Source: CAVZZG01 sp963779685
GTDB lineage: Bacteria > Actinomycetota > Thermoleophilia > Gaiellales > F1-60-MAGs149
Direction: 5' to 3'
DNA length: 64,000 nt
Assembly: GCA_963779685.1 (NCBI GenBank)
Contig: CAVZZG010000003.1
Location: 310,001-374,000 of the forward strand
Position numbers and translations under genes: made by a program. Below, one piece after another: positions 25,246-34,272 of the stretch. The notes beneath the pieces were generated by a model. The model searched no databases. It was not told the origin of the DNA and was given only the letters and a program-made list of their open reading frames with translations. Within the stretch, counting starts at the first letter, position 1. Every line of letters begins with the position of its first letter.

Positions 25246-26523
25246 GTGGCTGAGTTCCGCGCCCTGCCCGGCATCCACGACTGGCCGCCGGAGCGCATGG
25301 CTCTGCAGCGGGCCGTGATCGAGGCGGCCCGCGGGATCTTCGAGCGGGCCGGCTACGAGGAGATCGGCGTGCCGGTGCTGGAGGCCACCGAGCTGTTCGT
25401 GCGCACGAGCGGCGAGGGCTCCGAGGTCGTCAGCAAGGAGATGTACTCGTTCGTCGATCGCGGTGACCGGGCGGTGTCGCTGCGCCCGGAATTCACGGCC
25501 GGCATCGTGCGCTCGTACCTCGAGCTCGGGATGTCGCGCCGACCGCAGCCCGTCCGCGTGTTCACGGTCGGCAACGCGTGGCGGTTCAACCGGCCGCAGC
25601 GCGGGCGCTACCGCGAGTTCGTCCAGTTCGACGTCGAGGCGATCGGGTCGGCCGACCCGGCCGTGGACGCCGAGCTGATCGCGCTGCAGATGGCGTGGCT
25701 GGCCGCCATCGGCATGGACGGGCTCGAGCTCGAGATCAACTCGATCGACACCTACGCCGGACGGAGCGCCTACGTCGAGGAGCTGCGCGCGTTCATCGAC
25801 GCCCACCGCGCCGACCTCGACGCGGACGTGATCCGCCTGCGCGACGTGAACCCCTTGCGGGCGTTCGACACCAAGGATCCAGGCTCCCAGGCCGTGCTCG
25901 CCGGGGCGCCGAAGATCACCGATCGCCTGACGCCCGAGGCCGACGCCCACTTCCGGCAGGTGCTCGGCTTCCTCGACGCGCGAGGCGTGCGGTACACCGT
26001 CGCCAAGACGCTCGTGCGAGGACTCGACTACTACACGCACACCGCCTGGGAGATCAAGTGGCCGGCGCTGGGCGCGCAATCGACCGTCTCGGGCGGAGGC
26101 CGGTACGACGGGTTCGCGGAGATCCTCGGCGGCCCGCCGACGCCGGGCATCGGCTTCGCGGCCGGGATCGACCGCATCGTCCTGGCGCTCGAGGACCTCG
26201 GCCGCGCAGCGGCGCTGGTGGCCGGCCGGACGCGCTGCGACGTGTTCGCGGTGATCACCGCGGACGCCGCCCGCCCCCGCCTGCACGCGCTGCTGGACGA
26301 GCTGCGCGCAGTCGGCATGCGCGCCGAGGCCGACCTCGCCGGGCGCAGCGAGAAGGGGCAGGGCAAGCAGGCCGAACGCGTCGACGCCCGCGTCGTCCTG
26401 CGCTGCGGCGACGCCGATTGGACGCGGGGCGTCGTCCACCTGCACGACCGCGAGCGGGATGCATCGCGGGAACTGCCGCTCGACGGACTCGTCGCGTGGC
26501 TGACGGAGAGGATCGAACCGTGA
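25246..26523 (+). CDS. hisS: Histidyl-tRNA synthetase
   Basis: A 425-residue class II synthetase charging tRNA-His. Motif 2-type SLRPEFTAGIVRSYLE, the HisA motif LVRGLDYYTHTAWE and motif 3 SGGGRYDGF are intact, and the C-terminal anticodon domain ends the protein. It starts at GTG 25246 right after the MBL gene. Its TGA overlaps the GTG of aspS, a common hisS-aspS pairing. Confidence 0.96.
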   Translation: MAEFRALPGIHDWPPERMALQRAVIEAARGIFERAGYEEIGVPVLEATELFVRTSGEGSEVVSKEMYSFVDRGDRAVSLRPEFTAGIVRSYLELGMSRRPQPVRVFTVGNAWRFNRPQRGRYREFVQFDVEAIGSADPAVDAELIALQMAWLAAIGMDGLELEINSIDTYAGRSAYVEELRAFIDAHRADLDADVIRLRDVNPLRAFDTKDPGSQAVLAGAPKITDRLTPEADAHFRQVLGFLDARGVRYTVAKTLVRGLDYYTHTAWEIKWPALGAQSTVSGGGRYDGFAEILGGPPTPGIGFAAGIDRIVLALEDLGRAAALVAGRTRCDVFAVITADAARPRLHALLDELRAVGMRAEADLAGRSEKGQGKQAERVDARVVLRCGDADWTRGVVHLHDRERDASRELPLDGLVAWLTERIEP

Positions 26524-28271
26524 CGGGGCATTACCGGACGCATGCATGCGGCGAGCTGACGGTCGCCGACGTCGGCGCAGCGGTCGTCCTGAGCGGGTTC
26601 GTGGCGCATCACCGCGATCACGGCGGGCTGGCCTTCGTCGACCTGCGCGATCGTTCGGGGCTCGTGCAGGTCGTGATCGATCCCGCCCGGTTGCCGCAGG
26701 TTTCCTCGACGCGGGTCGAGTCGGTGGTGCGGATCGAGGGCGAGGTCGTCGGGCGCGACGCCCAGAACGTGAACCCGCGCATCGCCACGGGCGAGATCGA
26801 GGTGCGCTGCGGTGTCTTCGACGTCCTGTCGCCGGCGGATCCGCTGCCGTTCCAGCTCGACGACGAGGGGGTCGACGAGGCGCTGCGGATCCGGTTCCGC
26901 TCGCTCGACCTGCGCCGCGAGGAGATGACGCGGCGCATCGCCACGCGGGCGCACGTCACCCGGATCATGCGCCGGTTCCTCGAGGACCGCGGGTTCCTCG
27001 ATCTGGAGACGCCCATCCTGACCAAGTCGACCCCCGAGGGGGCGCGGGACTTCCTCGTCCCGGCGCGCCTGGCGCCCGGGTCGTTCTACGCGCTGCCGCA
27101 GAGCCCTCAGCTGTTCAAGCAGCTGTACATGATGAGCGGCTTCGAGCGCTACTACCAGATCGCCCGCTGCTTCCGCGACGAGGCGCAGCGCGCCGACCGC
27201 CAGCTCGAGTTCACCCAGCTCGACCTCGAGATGGCCTTCGCGGAGCGCGACGAGATCCTCGATCTGGTCGAGGAGCTCTACTCCCGGATCTGGCTCGAGG
27301 TGAAGGGCATCGAGCTCGCCCGCCCCTTCCCGAAGCTGACGTGGGACGACGCCATGCTGCGCTACGGATCGGACAAGCCCGACCTCCGCTACGGCCTCGA
27401 GATCGCCGACGTGACCTCGATCGTCGCCGGCTCGGGATTCGGCGTCTTCGCGGGTACGGTGGCCGCCGGCGGCGTCGTCCGCGCGCTGGCATGCCCGGGC
27501 GGCGCGGCCCTGTCGCGCAAGGAGCTCGACGAGCTCCAGGAGTTCGCCCGCGAGTGGGGCGGCAAGGGCCTTGCCTACCTGCTGCTCGATGCCGGCGAGG
27601 TGCGCTCTCCGATCGCGAAGTTCCTGTCGGAGGCCGAGCTCGCGGGGATCCGCGACGCAACCGGCGCGGGGGAGGGCGACGGCATCTTCCTCGTGGCCGA
27701 TACGGCACCGGTCGTGACCCGCGTCCTCGGGGCGGTCCGGCCACGGCTCGCCGAGCGGTTCGGGCTGATCGACGAGGCCGCCTACGCGTTCCTGTTCGTG
27801 GTGGACTTCCCGCTGTTCCAGTGGGATGAGGACGAGCAGCGGTGGGCGGCGGAGCACCACATGTTCACGGCGCCGCGCCGCGAGCACGAGCACCTCCTCG
27901 ACAGCGATCCGGGCGCCGTCCTGTCGGAGGCTTACGACTTCGTCTGCAACGGGCTCGAGATCGCGTCGGGGTCGATCCGGATCCACTCCGCCGAGCTGCA
28001 GCAGAAGATCTTCGACATCGTCGGCTTCAGCGCCGAGGATGCGGAGGATCGCTTCGGGTTCCTGCTGCGGGCGCTGCGCTACGGCGCGCCGCCGCACGGC
28101 GGGATCGCGCCGGGCCTCGACCGTGCCGTGATGCTGCTCGAGCGCACCGAGAACATCCGCGACGTCATCGCCTTCCCGAAGATCGCCGGCGGCTTCGACC
28201 CGCTCACGGATGCTCCGACCCGGGTCGCGCCCGAGCAGCTCCGCGACCTCGGCCTCGATCTGCGTCGCTAG
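26520..28271 (+). CDS. aspS: Aspartyl-tRNA synthetase
   Basis: A 583-residue bacterial-type class II synthetase. An N-terminal OB-fold anticodon domain (GFVAHHRDHGGLAFVDLRDR) precedes motif 1 and motif 2 (FRDEAQRADRQLEFTQLDLE), a GAD insertion and motif 3 with GIAPGLDRAVMLL near the C-terminus. It may be non-discriminating (Asp/Asn), which cannot be decided without knowing whether gatCAB is present. Start GTG 26520 overlaps the hisS stop. Confidence 0.96.
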   Translation: MTGHYRTHACGELTVADVGAAVVLSGFVAHHRDHGGLAFVDLRDRSGLVQVVIDPARLPQVSSTRVESVVRIEGEVVGRDAQNVNPRIATGEIEVRCGVFDVLSPADPLPFQLDDEGVDEALRIRFRSLDLRREEMTRRIATRAHVTRIMRRFLEDRGFLDLETPILTKSTPEGARDFLVPARLAPGSFYALPQSPQLFKQLYMMSGFERYYQIARCFRDEAQRADRQLEFTQLDLEMAFAERDEILDLVEELYSRIWLEVKGIELARPFPKLTWDDAMLRYGSDKPDLRYGLEIADVTSIVAGSGFGVFAGTVAAGGVVRALACPGGAALSRKELDELQEFAREWGGKGLAYLLLDAGEVRSPIAKFLSEAELAGIRDATGAGEGDGIFLVADTAPVVTRVLGAVRPRLAERFGLIDEAAYAFLFVVDFPLFQWDEDEQRWAAEHHMFTAPRREHEHLLDSDPGAVLSEAYDFVCNGLEIASGSIRIHSAELQQKIFDIVGFSAEDAEDRFGFLLRALRYGAPPHGGIAPGLDRAVMLLERTENIRDVIAFPKIAGGFDPLTDAPTRVAPEQLRDLGLDLRR

Positions 28272-28274
28272 CGC

Positions 28275-28280
28275 TACGCT
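28275..28280 (+). promoter_or_regulatory. -10 box TACGCT of rph
   Basis: TACGCT lies in the 17-bp aspS-rph gap and ends 8 nt before ATG 28289. It may give rph its own leaderless transcript. Confidence 0.35.
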
Positions 28281-28288
28281 CCGCGGTG

Positions 28289-29011
28289 ATGCGTTCCGAC
28301 GGGAGAAGTCCGGATGAGCTCCGGTCGATCGCGTTCGACGTCGACTTCATCCCGTCGGCGACGGGCAGCTGCCTCGTCACGATCGGCGCGACTCGCGTCG
28401 TCTGCACCGCCATGGTGGAGGAGAGCGTCCCGGGCTGGATGCGTGGCCAGGGGCTCGGCTGGGTCACGGCCGAGTACGGGATGCTGCCGGGCTCGACGAC
28501 CACGCGCAAGGCCCGCGATGCGTCGCGCGGACGGGTCGACGGGCGGACGGTCGAGATCCAGCGGCTGATCGGCCGCTCGCTGCGGTGCGTGGTCGATCGC
28601 CGGCTGCTCGGTGAGCGCACCGCGTGGGTCGACTGCGACGTCATCCAGGCCGACGGCGGCACCCGGTGCGCGGCCATCAGCGGCGGCTACGTGGCGCTGC
28701 ACCGCGCGCTCGCCTCGCTCGTCGACGACGGGCGACTGAAGGAGCTGCCGCTGACCCAGACCGTCGGCGCCGTGTCGGTGGGGGTGGTCGACGGCGTCCC
28801 GCTGCTCGACCTGCCCTACGCCGAGGACGTCCGTGCCGAGACCGACATGAACGTCGTGATGACGGGGGACGGGCGCTTCGTCGAGGTGCAGGGAACGGCC
28901 GAGGCGCAGCCCTTCGGCCGTGACGAGTTGGACAGCCTGCTCGGCCTCGCCGAGGCGGGGATCGGCCGGATCCGCGACCTCCAGTTGCGCGCATGCACCG
29001 CCGGCCGGTGA
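28289..29011 (+). CDS. rph: Ribonuclease PH
   Basis: A 240-residue phosphorolytic exoribonuclease that trims tRNA 3' ends. Typical sequence includes GWVTAEYGMLPGST, the RGRVDGRTVEIQRLIGRSLR substrate loop, DCDVIQADGGTRCAAISG and the metal/phosphate site AETDMNVVMTGDG. An in-frame GTG at 28286 is an alternative start. It overlaps rdgB by 19 nt, a conserved pairing. Confidence 0.96.
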   Translation: MRSDGRSPDELRSIAFDVDFIPSATGSCLVTIGATRVVCTAMVEESVPGWMRGQGLGWVTAEYGMLPGSTTTRKARDASRGRVDGRTVEIQRLIGRSLRCVVDRRLLGERTAWVDCDVIQADGGTRCAAISGGYVALHRALASLVDDGRLKELPLTQTVGAVSVGVVDGVPLLDLPYAEDVRAETDMNVVMTGDGRFVEVQGTAEAQPFGRDELDSLLGLAEAGIGRIRDLQLRACTAGR

Positions 29012-29571
29012 TCTACCTCGCGACGAGCAACCCCGCGAAGGCGCGCGAGCTCTCGCGGCTCATCGGCCGCGAGGTGGCGCCCGTGCCGGGCTACGTGGCG
29101 CCGCCCGAGGACGGCGCGACCTACATCGCGAACGCGCACCTCAAGGCCCGTGCTGGCCGGGCCGCCGCGCCCGCCGGCTCGTGGGTGCTGGCCGACGATT
29201 CCGGCCTCGAGGTGGAGGCGCTGGGCGGCGAGCCCGGCGTCTTGAGCGCGCGATTCGGCGGTGCCGGCCTCGATGACTCGGGCCGCAACGCCGCGCTGCT
29301 CGATCGTCTCGGACCGGGCGCCGACCGCGCCGCCACCTTCGTCTGCGTGCTGGTCGCGCTCGACCCTGCCGGCGGCATCCACGAGGCGCAGGGGCGGCTG
29401 AGCGGGCGCATCGCCGAGGCGCCCCGCGGGAGTGGGGGGTTCGGTTATGACCCGCTGTTCGTGCCCGACGGTGAGCGGCGCGCCGTCGCCGAGTTGCCGG
29501 CGGACGAGAAGGACGCCCTCTCCCACCGCGGCCGCGCGGCGCGCGCCCTGCGGGAGATGCTCCGCTGGTGA
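28993..29571 (+). CDS. rdgB: XTP/dITP pyrophosphatase (RdgB/HAM1 family)
   Basis: A 192-residue nucleotide-pool sanitiser that hydrolyses dITP and XTP. LATSNPAKARELSRLI at the N-terminus, WVLADDSGLEVEALGGEPGV and the GFGYDPLF motif are all present, as is the C-terminal SHRGRAARAL. It overlaps rph upstream and the CDF-like gene downstream (GTGA). Confidence 0.95.
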   Translation: MHRRPVIYLATSNPAKARELSRLIGREVAPVPGYVAPPEDGATYIANAHLKARAGRAAAPAGSWVLADDSGLEVEALGGEPGVLSARFGGAGLDDSGRNAALLDRLGPGADRAATFVCVLVALDPAGGIHEAQGRLSGRIAEAPRGSGGFGYDPLFVPDGERRAVAELPADEKDALSHRGRAARALREMLRW

Positions 29572-30440
29572 GCGCCACCCGCCGTGACGACCTGTGGCGG
29601 CCGGCCCGGCTCGCCACCGTCACCGGCGCCATCCTGATCGCGGTCAAGGTCGGGCTCGCGCTCGCCACCGGCTCGGTCGCGGTACTCGCCGAGGCGTCCC
29701 ACGCCGCCGCCGAGCTGCTGCGGACGATCGTCGTGGCCATGGTCGTGCGGGGCGAGGGCCGGTCGGGAGACGGCGGGGGTCATCCCGGCGTCGCCGAGGG
29801 CCTCCTCGTGCTCGCTGGCGGCAGCGTCGCCCTGATCGCCTCGCTGCGGGCGTTCGGCGACCCGGTCGCGCGCCCGTACCTGGCGGCCGGCGGCCTTGCC
29901 GCCTGCGCCATCGTGGCGGCGGTCGCGGCCGACAGGGTGGGGACGGTGGCGGAGCGCACCGGCTCGCGCGCGCTCCGGGCCGATGCCGCCAGCCTGCGCA
30001 GCTCGCAGTGGACCGCCGCTGCCGCCTCCCTGGCCCTGCTCGTCGTCGGCCTCGTCGACCTGGACGCGCTCGACTCGCTGGCCGGCATCGGCATCTCGGT
30101 GGCGGTGTTCCGGCTCGGCGTCGAACTCGTGCAGTCCTCCCGGCCCGGGCGCGACCGTCCGTCGGCATCCGAGCTCGCGCGCGTCGCCGATGCCGTCGCG
30201 GACGGGCCCTACGAGGTGGTCGGCTTCGGCCGCGTGACGACGCGGACGGCCGCGGGCATGCGGCGGCTGGACGTCGACGTGCTGGTGGCCAGGTCGAGCG
30301 ACCCGGAGCGAGACCGCCTGGTCGCGCGGAACCTCCGCAGCCGCATCGCCGAGCGACTGCCGGGCATGCGGGTCGTGGTACACCTGCGTAAACCTCCCCC
30401 GACAGCGTCTGCTTCCCGCCGGCGCCGCGGGGTACGATGA
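29568..30440 (+). CDS. CDF-family (cation diffusion facilitator) protein with degenerate metal sites
   Basis: A 290-residue protein with about five or six transmembrane helices and a C-terminal cytoplasmic domain (VADGPYEVVGFGRVTTRT). The layout is that of CDF Zn/Fe/Mn exporters, but the usual HxxxD and DxxxD metal sites read SHAAAELL (Glu in place of Asp) and DAASLRSSQ (His and Asp replaced by Ser and Gln). It may be an altered-specificity or non-transporting member. It is translationally coupled to rdgB and followed by the subtilase gene. Confidence 0.75.
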   Translation: MSATRRDDLWRPARLATVTGAILIAVKVGLALATGSVAVLAEASHAAAELLRTIVVAMVVRGEGRSGDGGGHPGVAEGLLVLAGGSVALIASLRAFGDPVARPYLAAGGLAACAIVAAVAADRVGTVAERTGSRALRADAASLRSSQWTAAAASLALLVVGLVDLDALDSLAGIGISVAVFRLGVELVQSSRPGRDRPSASELARVADAVADGPYEVVGFGRVTTRTAAGMRRLDVDVLVARSSDPERDRLVARNLRSRIAERLPGMRVVVHLRKPPPTASASRRRRGVR

Positions 30441-30445
30441 GGTCG

Positions 30446-31666
30446 GTGAGGATGCGGCTCGTCGGCCTCGTGGTCGTCGTGGGCTTGGCGCTGGTTGCGC
30501 CGGCTGCCGCCTGGGCGTTTCCCGACGACCCGTACTTCGCATCCGAGCAGTGGCCCAGCACCATCCACTGGAACCCGGGCAGTCAGCTGCACGCCGAGAA
30601 CGCCTACCCGACCATCGCCGTGGTCGACTCGGGGATCCTGACCGGGTTCGACGAGTTCGCCGGCTACCTGACCCCCGACAGCGCGGACTGCACCGGGCCC
30701 AGGCCCGTCCCCGCCACGACCGACTCGGTGATCGCCGACGAGCGCGACCCGCCTCACGGCACCCAGGTGGCGTCGCTGGCCGCCGGGCCGATCAACGGGG
30801 TCGGCAGCGTCGGGGTCTCGCCGTACTCGCCGATCGTCGCCGTCCGCGTCACGAGGGGCGCGGACGCCCAGCTCCTGCGCGCCCCGGTCGAGTGCGCGCT
30901 GAACTACCTGCAGGGACTCGCGGCGAGCGGCCCGCTGGTGGTGAACCTTTCGATGCAGTTCGACGCGCCCGACGGGCCCAGGCTCCAGCCCGCGATCGAC
31001 AGGCTGGTCGCCCGGCGGGCGCTGGTCGTCGCCGCCACCGGCAACCAGGGCCTGGGCGCCGCCGGGGTGCAATGGCCGGCGAGGCTCAGCCACGTCATGG
31101 CCGTGGGCGACACCGAGGGGGACCGCCTCCTGACCGGGCCGCAGCTCGACGTGCTGGCGCCGGGCGCGAACCTCGACCTGCCGCAGCACGACGGCACCTG
31201 GGCGGTGTCCCAGCCCGGCACGTCCTACTCCACGGCCCTGGTCTCGGGCGCCGCCGCGCTCCTGTGGGGCGACCTGCCCGCCGTGTCGAACCCGCAGCAG
31301 ATCGCGTACCTCCTTCGTTCCACCGCGACCAGGAATCGCCAGTGGTCGCCGCAGCACGGGTTCGGGACGATCAACCTGGCAGCCGCGCTGGCGGCGAGGG
31401 TGCCGGCAGACGACGAGTTCGAGCCGAACGACACTGCCGGACTCGCGTCGCGGGGGCCGCTTTGCCGCCGCAGCTGCCGCCTCAACGGCATCGCCGGTCT
31501 CACCGACGACCGGACGGACATCTGGCTCCTGCGCGGCCCCAAGGCATGTCCGAGGCTGAAGTACCCGCATAGGACCGTTCGCGTGAGCTGCCGCGTGAGC
31601 GGGCGGAAGGTGCTGGTGACCGTCACGGCCCGGAAGCCGGTCGTCGCCTACACCATCAGGTACTAA
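30446..31666 (+). CDS. Secreted subtilisin-like (S8) serine protease
   Basis: A 406-residue exported protease. A signal peptide (residues 1-25) ends at AAAWA. The catalytic triad is intact: Asp61 in VVDSG, His104 in HGTQVAS and Ser260 in GTSYSTALVSG, with oxyanion Asn200 in ATGN. A C-terminal Cys-rich and basic domain (CRRSCRLNG, CPRLKY, VRVSCRVSG) follows. GTG 30446 is chosen because TACGAT (30433-30438) ends 7 nt before it; an ATG at 30437 overlaps that box. Related to mycosin/S8 proteases but without a C-terminal membrane anchor. Confidence 0.85.
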   Translation: MRMRLVGLVVVVGLALVAPAAAWAFPDDPYFASEQWPSTIHWNPGSQLHAENAYPTIAVVDSGILTGFDEFAGYLTPDSADCTGPRPVPATTDSVIADERDPPHGTQVASLAAGPINGVGSVGVSPYSPIVAVRVTRGADAQLLRAPVECALNYLQGLAASGPLVVNLSMQFDAPDGPRLQPAIDRLVARRALVVAATGNQGLGAAGVQWPARLSHVMAVGDTEGDRLLTGPQLDVLAPGANLDLPQHDGTWAVSQPGTSYSTALVSGAAALLWGDLPAVSNPQQIAYLLRSTATRNRQWSPQHGFGTINLAAALAARVPADDEFEPNDTAGLASRGPLCRRSCRLNGIAGLTDDRTDIWLLRGPKACPRLKYPHRTVRVSCRVSGRKVLVTVTARKPVVAYTIRY

Positions 31667-32098
31667 CTGCTCGACCGAACGCAGGCGCGCCCACCGGGGC
31701 CGTCGAGCGAACGCAAGCTCCGGGACTGTCCCTTACGCGGAGCGCATCGAGTGGCCGGCACCCGACTGGGACTGTCCCCGTCCACAAGCCGTCGCATCCT
31801 CACAGGCAGCGAGGCGATCGGAGCGAGCAACACCCGCGGCGCCCGAGCGAACGCCAACCCGGCCTCCGAGGCCCATCCCACCACAGCGGCCCGCGGGCCG
31901 CGGTTCCCGCCCACCGCGGCCGCCGTCGACGAGCCGCCCTAGGCGGGGCTTCAGTGTCCCGTCTGCCGTCGGGCGTTCGCCAGGAGGACCGCCCCCCACA
32001 GGAACGGCACGCTCGCCTGCGGCTCGCATGCCCTTCCCATGGGGGGCCGTCCCCCCGCTGCAATTCGCCAACGGGCGCGCCCTCAGCGGCCGGTGGAG
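31667..32098. other. 432-bp intergenic region with short palindromic repeats
   Basis: No gene is evident. Two copies of the palindrome GGGACTGTCCC (31722-31732 and 31768-31778) lie 46 bp apart, and variants of CGAnCGAACGCA recur at the left. It separates the convergent subtilase and YihY genes, so it may hold terminators or decayed DNA. Confidence 0.45.
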
Positions 32099-32980
32099 CT
32101 ATGCCAGTCCGACGCCGTCGTCCTGCTCGTGAGCCTTGCGCCCCGGCCCGTACCACCAGTTGATCTCGGCACCGAGCAGCAGGATGTTCGCCATCAGGAA
32201 GAACCACACCAGCAGCACGACGATGCCGCCGAGCGCCTTCAGCGTCGGGATCGTCTCGACGACGCGCACGTAGGAGGGCAGCAGCTGGAACGAGGCCTGG
32301 AAGGCGATCGTCGCGAAGACGATGCCGGGGACGACCTCGCGCGAGGTCATCGGCGTGTTCGGCAGGTGCCGGTAGACCGCCCACAGGAACGCCACCGTGA
32401 CCGAGCTCGTGAAGATCACGCCGACGGCCCGCTCGACGCTGAACAGACCGAGCAGGGTGTCGGAGATGCCCGCCGCCCAGGCGCCGGCGGCCGTCACCAG
32501 GATCACCGCCGCCATCAGGCCCGCGACGGCGAGTGTCACCAGCGCGAGGATCCGCAGCTTCTGGTCGAGGAACGACCGGTTCGGCACCTCGTAGATGATG
32601 TTGATCGCCGACGCCACTGCCGACAGCAGGCCCAGCGACGACCACAGCAGGAAGAAGAACCCGATCAGGCCGAGCGTCGACGCGTTCCCCCGGAGGGTGT
32701 TGACGAAGCGGACGATGTCGTCGACGGACTGGTTCGGGACCGCCTGCTGGATCTGCCGGATCAGGAAGCTCGAGTCGGTCTGGGTGCCGACGAACTGGAG
32801 CGGCGCGAGCAGCAGGAACAGCAGCGGGATCAGCGACAGCAGCGCGTAGTAGGCGATCATCGCGGCCAGGTGCGTCCCCCGGTCGGCGAAGAAGTTCGCC
32901 AGCCACGGGAGCCACAGTCGTCGTGCGTGATGCGGCCGCAGGCCGAGCCAGGCACGGGGCACTCGCTGGCGTCGGGGCAT
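32099..32980 (-). CDS. YihY/virulence-factor BrkB-family membrane protein (UPF0761)
   Basis: A 293-residue membrane protein with about six helices. Family features include FFADRGTHLAAMIAYYALLSLIPLLF near the N-terminus, NIIYEVPNR in the middle and LLGAEINWWYG at the end. The frame is open upstream, but ATG 32980 is correct because TATCCT (32993-32988) ends 7 nt before it. Function of the family is unsettled; YihY was once miscalled RNase BN. Confidence 0.88.
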   Translation of the reverse strand: MPRRQRVPRAWLGLRPHHARRLWLPWLANFFADRGTHLAAMIAYYALLSLIPLLFLLLAPLQFVGTQTDSSFLIRQIQQAVPNQSVDDIVRFVNTLRGNASTLGLIGFFFLLWSSLGLLSAVASAINIIYEVPNRSFLDQKLRILALVTLAVAGLMAAVILVTAAGAWAAGISDTLLGLFSVERAVGVIFTSSVTVAFLWAVYRHLPNTPMTSREVVPGIVFATIAFQASFQLLPSYVRVVETIPTLKALGGIVVLLVWFFLMANILLLGAEINWWYGPGRKAHEQDDGVGLA

Positions 32981-32987
32981 GCATCGA

Positions 32988-33010
32988 AGGATAGGGAGGG
33001 GTGCTACCGT
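32988..33010. promoter_or_regulatory. Divergent pair of -10 boxes for the yihY-like and Roadblock-like genes
   Basis: TATCCT on the minus strand (32993-32988) ends 7 nt before ATG 32980. TACCGT on the plus strand (33005-33010) ends 8 nt before ATG 33019. Both predict leaderless transcripts from one 38-bp gap. Confidence 0.45.
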
Positions 33011-33018
33011 GGCAACCG

Positions 33019-33405
33019 ATGGATGCCGTCGAGGCGCTGTCCGATCTGAAGCAGATCTCGGCCCAGGTCGAGCGGGCCGTCGTGGTCCGGCCCGACGGCT
33101 CGATCGATGCCTCGACGCTGCACGAGGAGGGGGCCACGCGGCGCATGGCCGAGGGCGCGCTCTCGCTCTGCGCGGCAGCCGACGCCGCAGGCGGCGCGCT
33201 GGGCCGATCGGCAGTGGCACAGGTCGAGGTGGCGACCCCGCAGGGCAGCGTGTTCGTGGTGCGCGACGGTGACCGGGTGATCTGCGCGGTGACCGGCGCC
33301 GACCCGACGGTGGGCCTCATCTTCTACGACCTCAAGACCTGCCTCCGGCAGATCGCCGAGGAGCCGGGCGACGACGAGCCGGAGGCCGGTGATGGCGAGG
33401 CGTAG
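33019..33405 (+). CDS. Roadblock/LC7-like small protein
   Basis: A 128-residue protein with a Roadblock/LC7-like pattern: helix MDAVEALSDLKQISAQVERAVVV, then AVAQVEVATPQGSVFVVRDGDRVICAVTG beta-strands, DLKTCLRQI helix and an acidic tail. Roadblock proteins usually work with small GTPases or dimerise as regulators. ATG 33019 is chosen by its -10 box. It overlaps the start of the next ORF. Confidence 0.6.
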   Translation: MDAVEALSDLKQISAQVERAVVVRPDGSIDASTLHEEGATRRMAEGALSLCAAADAAGGALGRSAVAQVEVATPQGSVFVVRDGDRVICAVTGADPTVGLIFYDLKTCLRQIAEEPGDDEPEAGDGEA

Positions 33406-33589
33406 GGTTGCGGCGATCGCGCTGGCGGCCGGTTCGGTGGCCGGCACGGTGCTGTTCCGGCGCCGCCGCCGCCGCAACCAGGCACGCGCCGACCTGTACT
33501 TCGACGACGGCTCGATGATCTCGCTGGCCGGCGATGCCGACGACACGGCGGCGCTGATGCAGGCCGCCCTCGCCGTGCTCGACGGCTGA
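33392..33589 (+). CDS. Small basic/hydrophobic protein, unknown
   Basis: A 65-residue protein: a basic start, a hydrophobic helix (VAAIALAAGSVAGTVLF), an Arg run (RRRRRR) and a polar tail with LYFDDGSMISL. GGAGG lies 6 nt before ATG 33392. It sits between the Roadblock gene (14-nt overlap) and pyrE, which starts directly after its stop, so it is likely co-translated. No family is recognised. Confidence 0.6.
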   Translation: MARRRVAAIALAAGSVAGTVLFRRRRRRNQARADLYFDDGSMISLAGDADDTAALMQAALAVLDG

Positions 33590-34129
33590 ATGGGCATCCC
33601 CGGCGGGACACTGGCCGAGCGGATCCGCGCGGCCGCGTTCCTGGAGGGCGACTTCGTGCTGCGGTCGGGTCGCCGGAGCCGCTACTACGTCGACAAGTAC
33701 CGGTTCGAGACGCGCCCCGATCTGCTCCGCGACATCGGCGCTGCGCTGGCCGGGAGGATCGCGGCGGTCGAACCCGGGGCGGCCCGGATCGCCGGGCCGG
33801 AGGTCGGTGCGATCGCGCTGGCGGCCGCCGCGAGCCTCGAGACCGGCCTGCCCTTCGTGATCGTCCGCAAGCAGGCCAAGGAGTACGGCACCTCGAAGCG
33901 GCTGGAGGGGGAGTTCGCCGAGGGCGAGCGCATCGTCGTCGTCGAGGACGTGGTCACCTCCGGCGGCGCCGCACTGGATTCGGTGCATGCCCTGCGAGAT
34001 GCGGGAATGGTCTGCGAGACGGTGATCTGCGTCGTCGACCGCGGCGAGGGCGGGGCGGCGGCGATGGCGGCCGACGGCGTCGCCCTGCACGCCCTCTTCG
34101 ATCGCGCGGCGCTCGGCCTGTCCGAGTAA
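33590..34129 (+). CDS. pyrE: Orotate phosphoribosyltransferase
   Basis: A 179-residue enzyme converting orotate and PRPP to OMP in pyrimidine synthesis. SRYYVDKYRFETRPDLL marks the N-terminus, GPEVGAIALAAAAS the orotate side, VRKQAKEYGTSKRLEG the catalytic loop and IVVVEDVVTSGGAALDSV the PRPP-binding motif. It directly follows the small ORF with no gap. pyrF, the next step, lies 2.4 kb downstream. Confidence 0.94.
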   Translation: MGIPGGTLAERIRAAAFLEGDFVLRSGRRSRYYVDKYRFETRPDLLRDIGAALAGRIAAVEPGAARIAGPEVGAIALAAAASLETGLPFVIVRKQAKEYGTSKRLEGEFAEGERIVVVEDVVTSGGAALDSVHALRDAGMVCETVICVVDRGEGGAAAMAADGVALHALFDRAALGLSE

Positions 34130-34272
34130 GACAGCACCCCGGGCAACCGAGATTCGCCTGCAAAGCGCATGGTTGTGCGAAATCGCCCTCTTCGAAGCGG
34201 CGGTGTCCGTCCGATGCGTCTGGTAACGTCCGCGCCCGTTCAGGCTCGACTACCCGATGGAGGCGACGTTCG

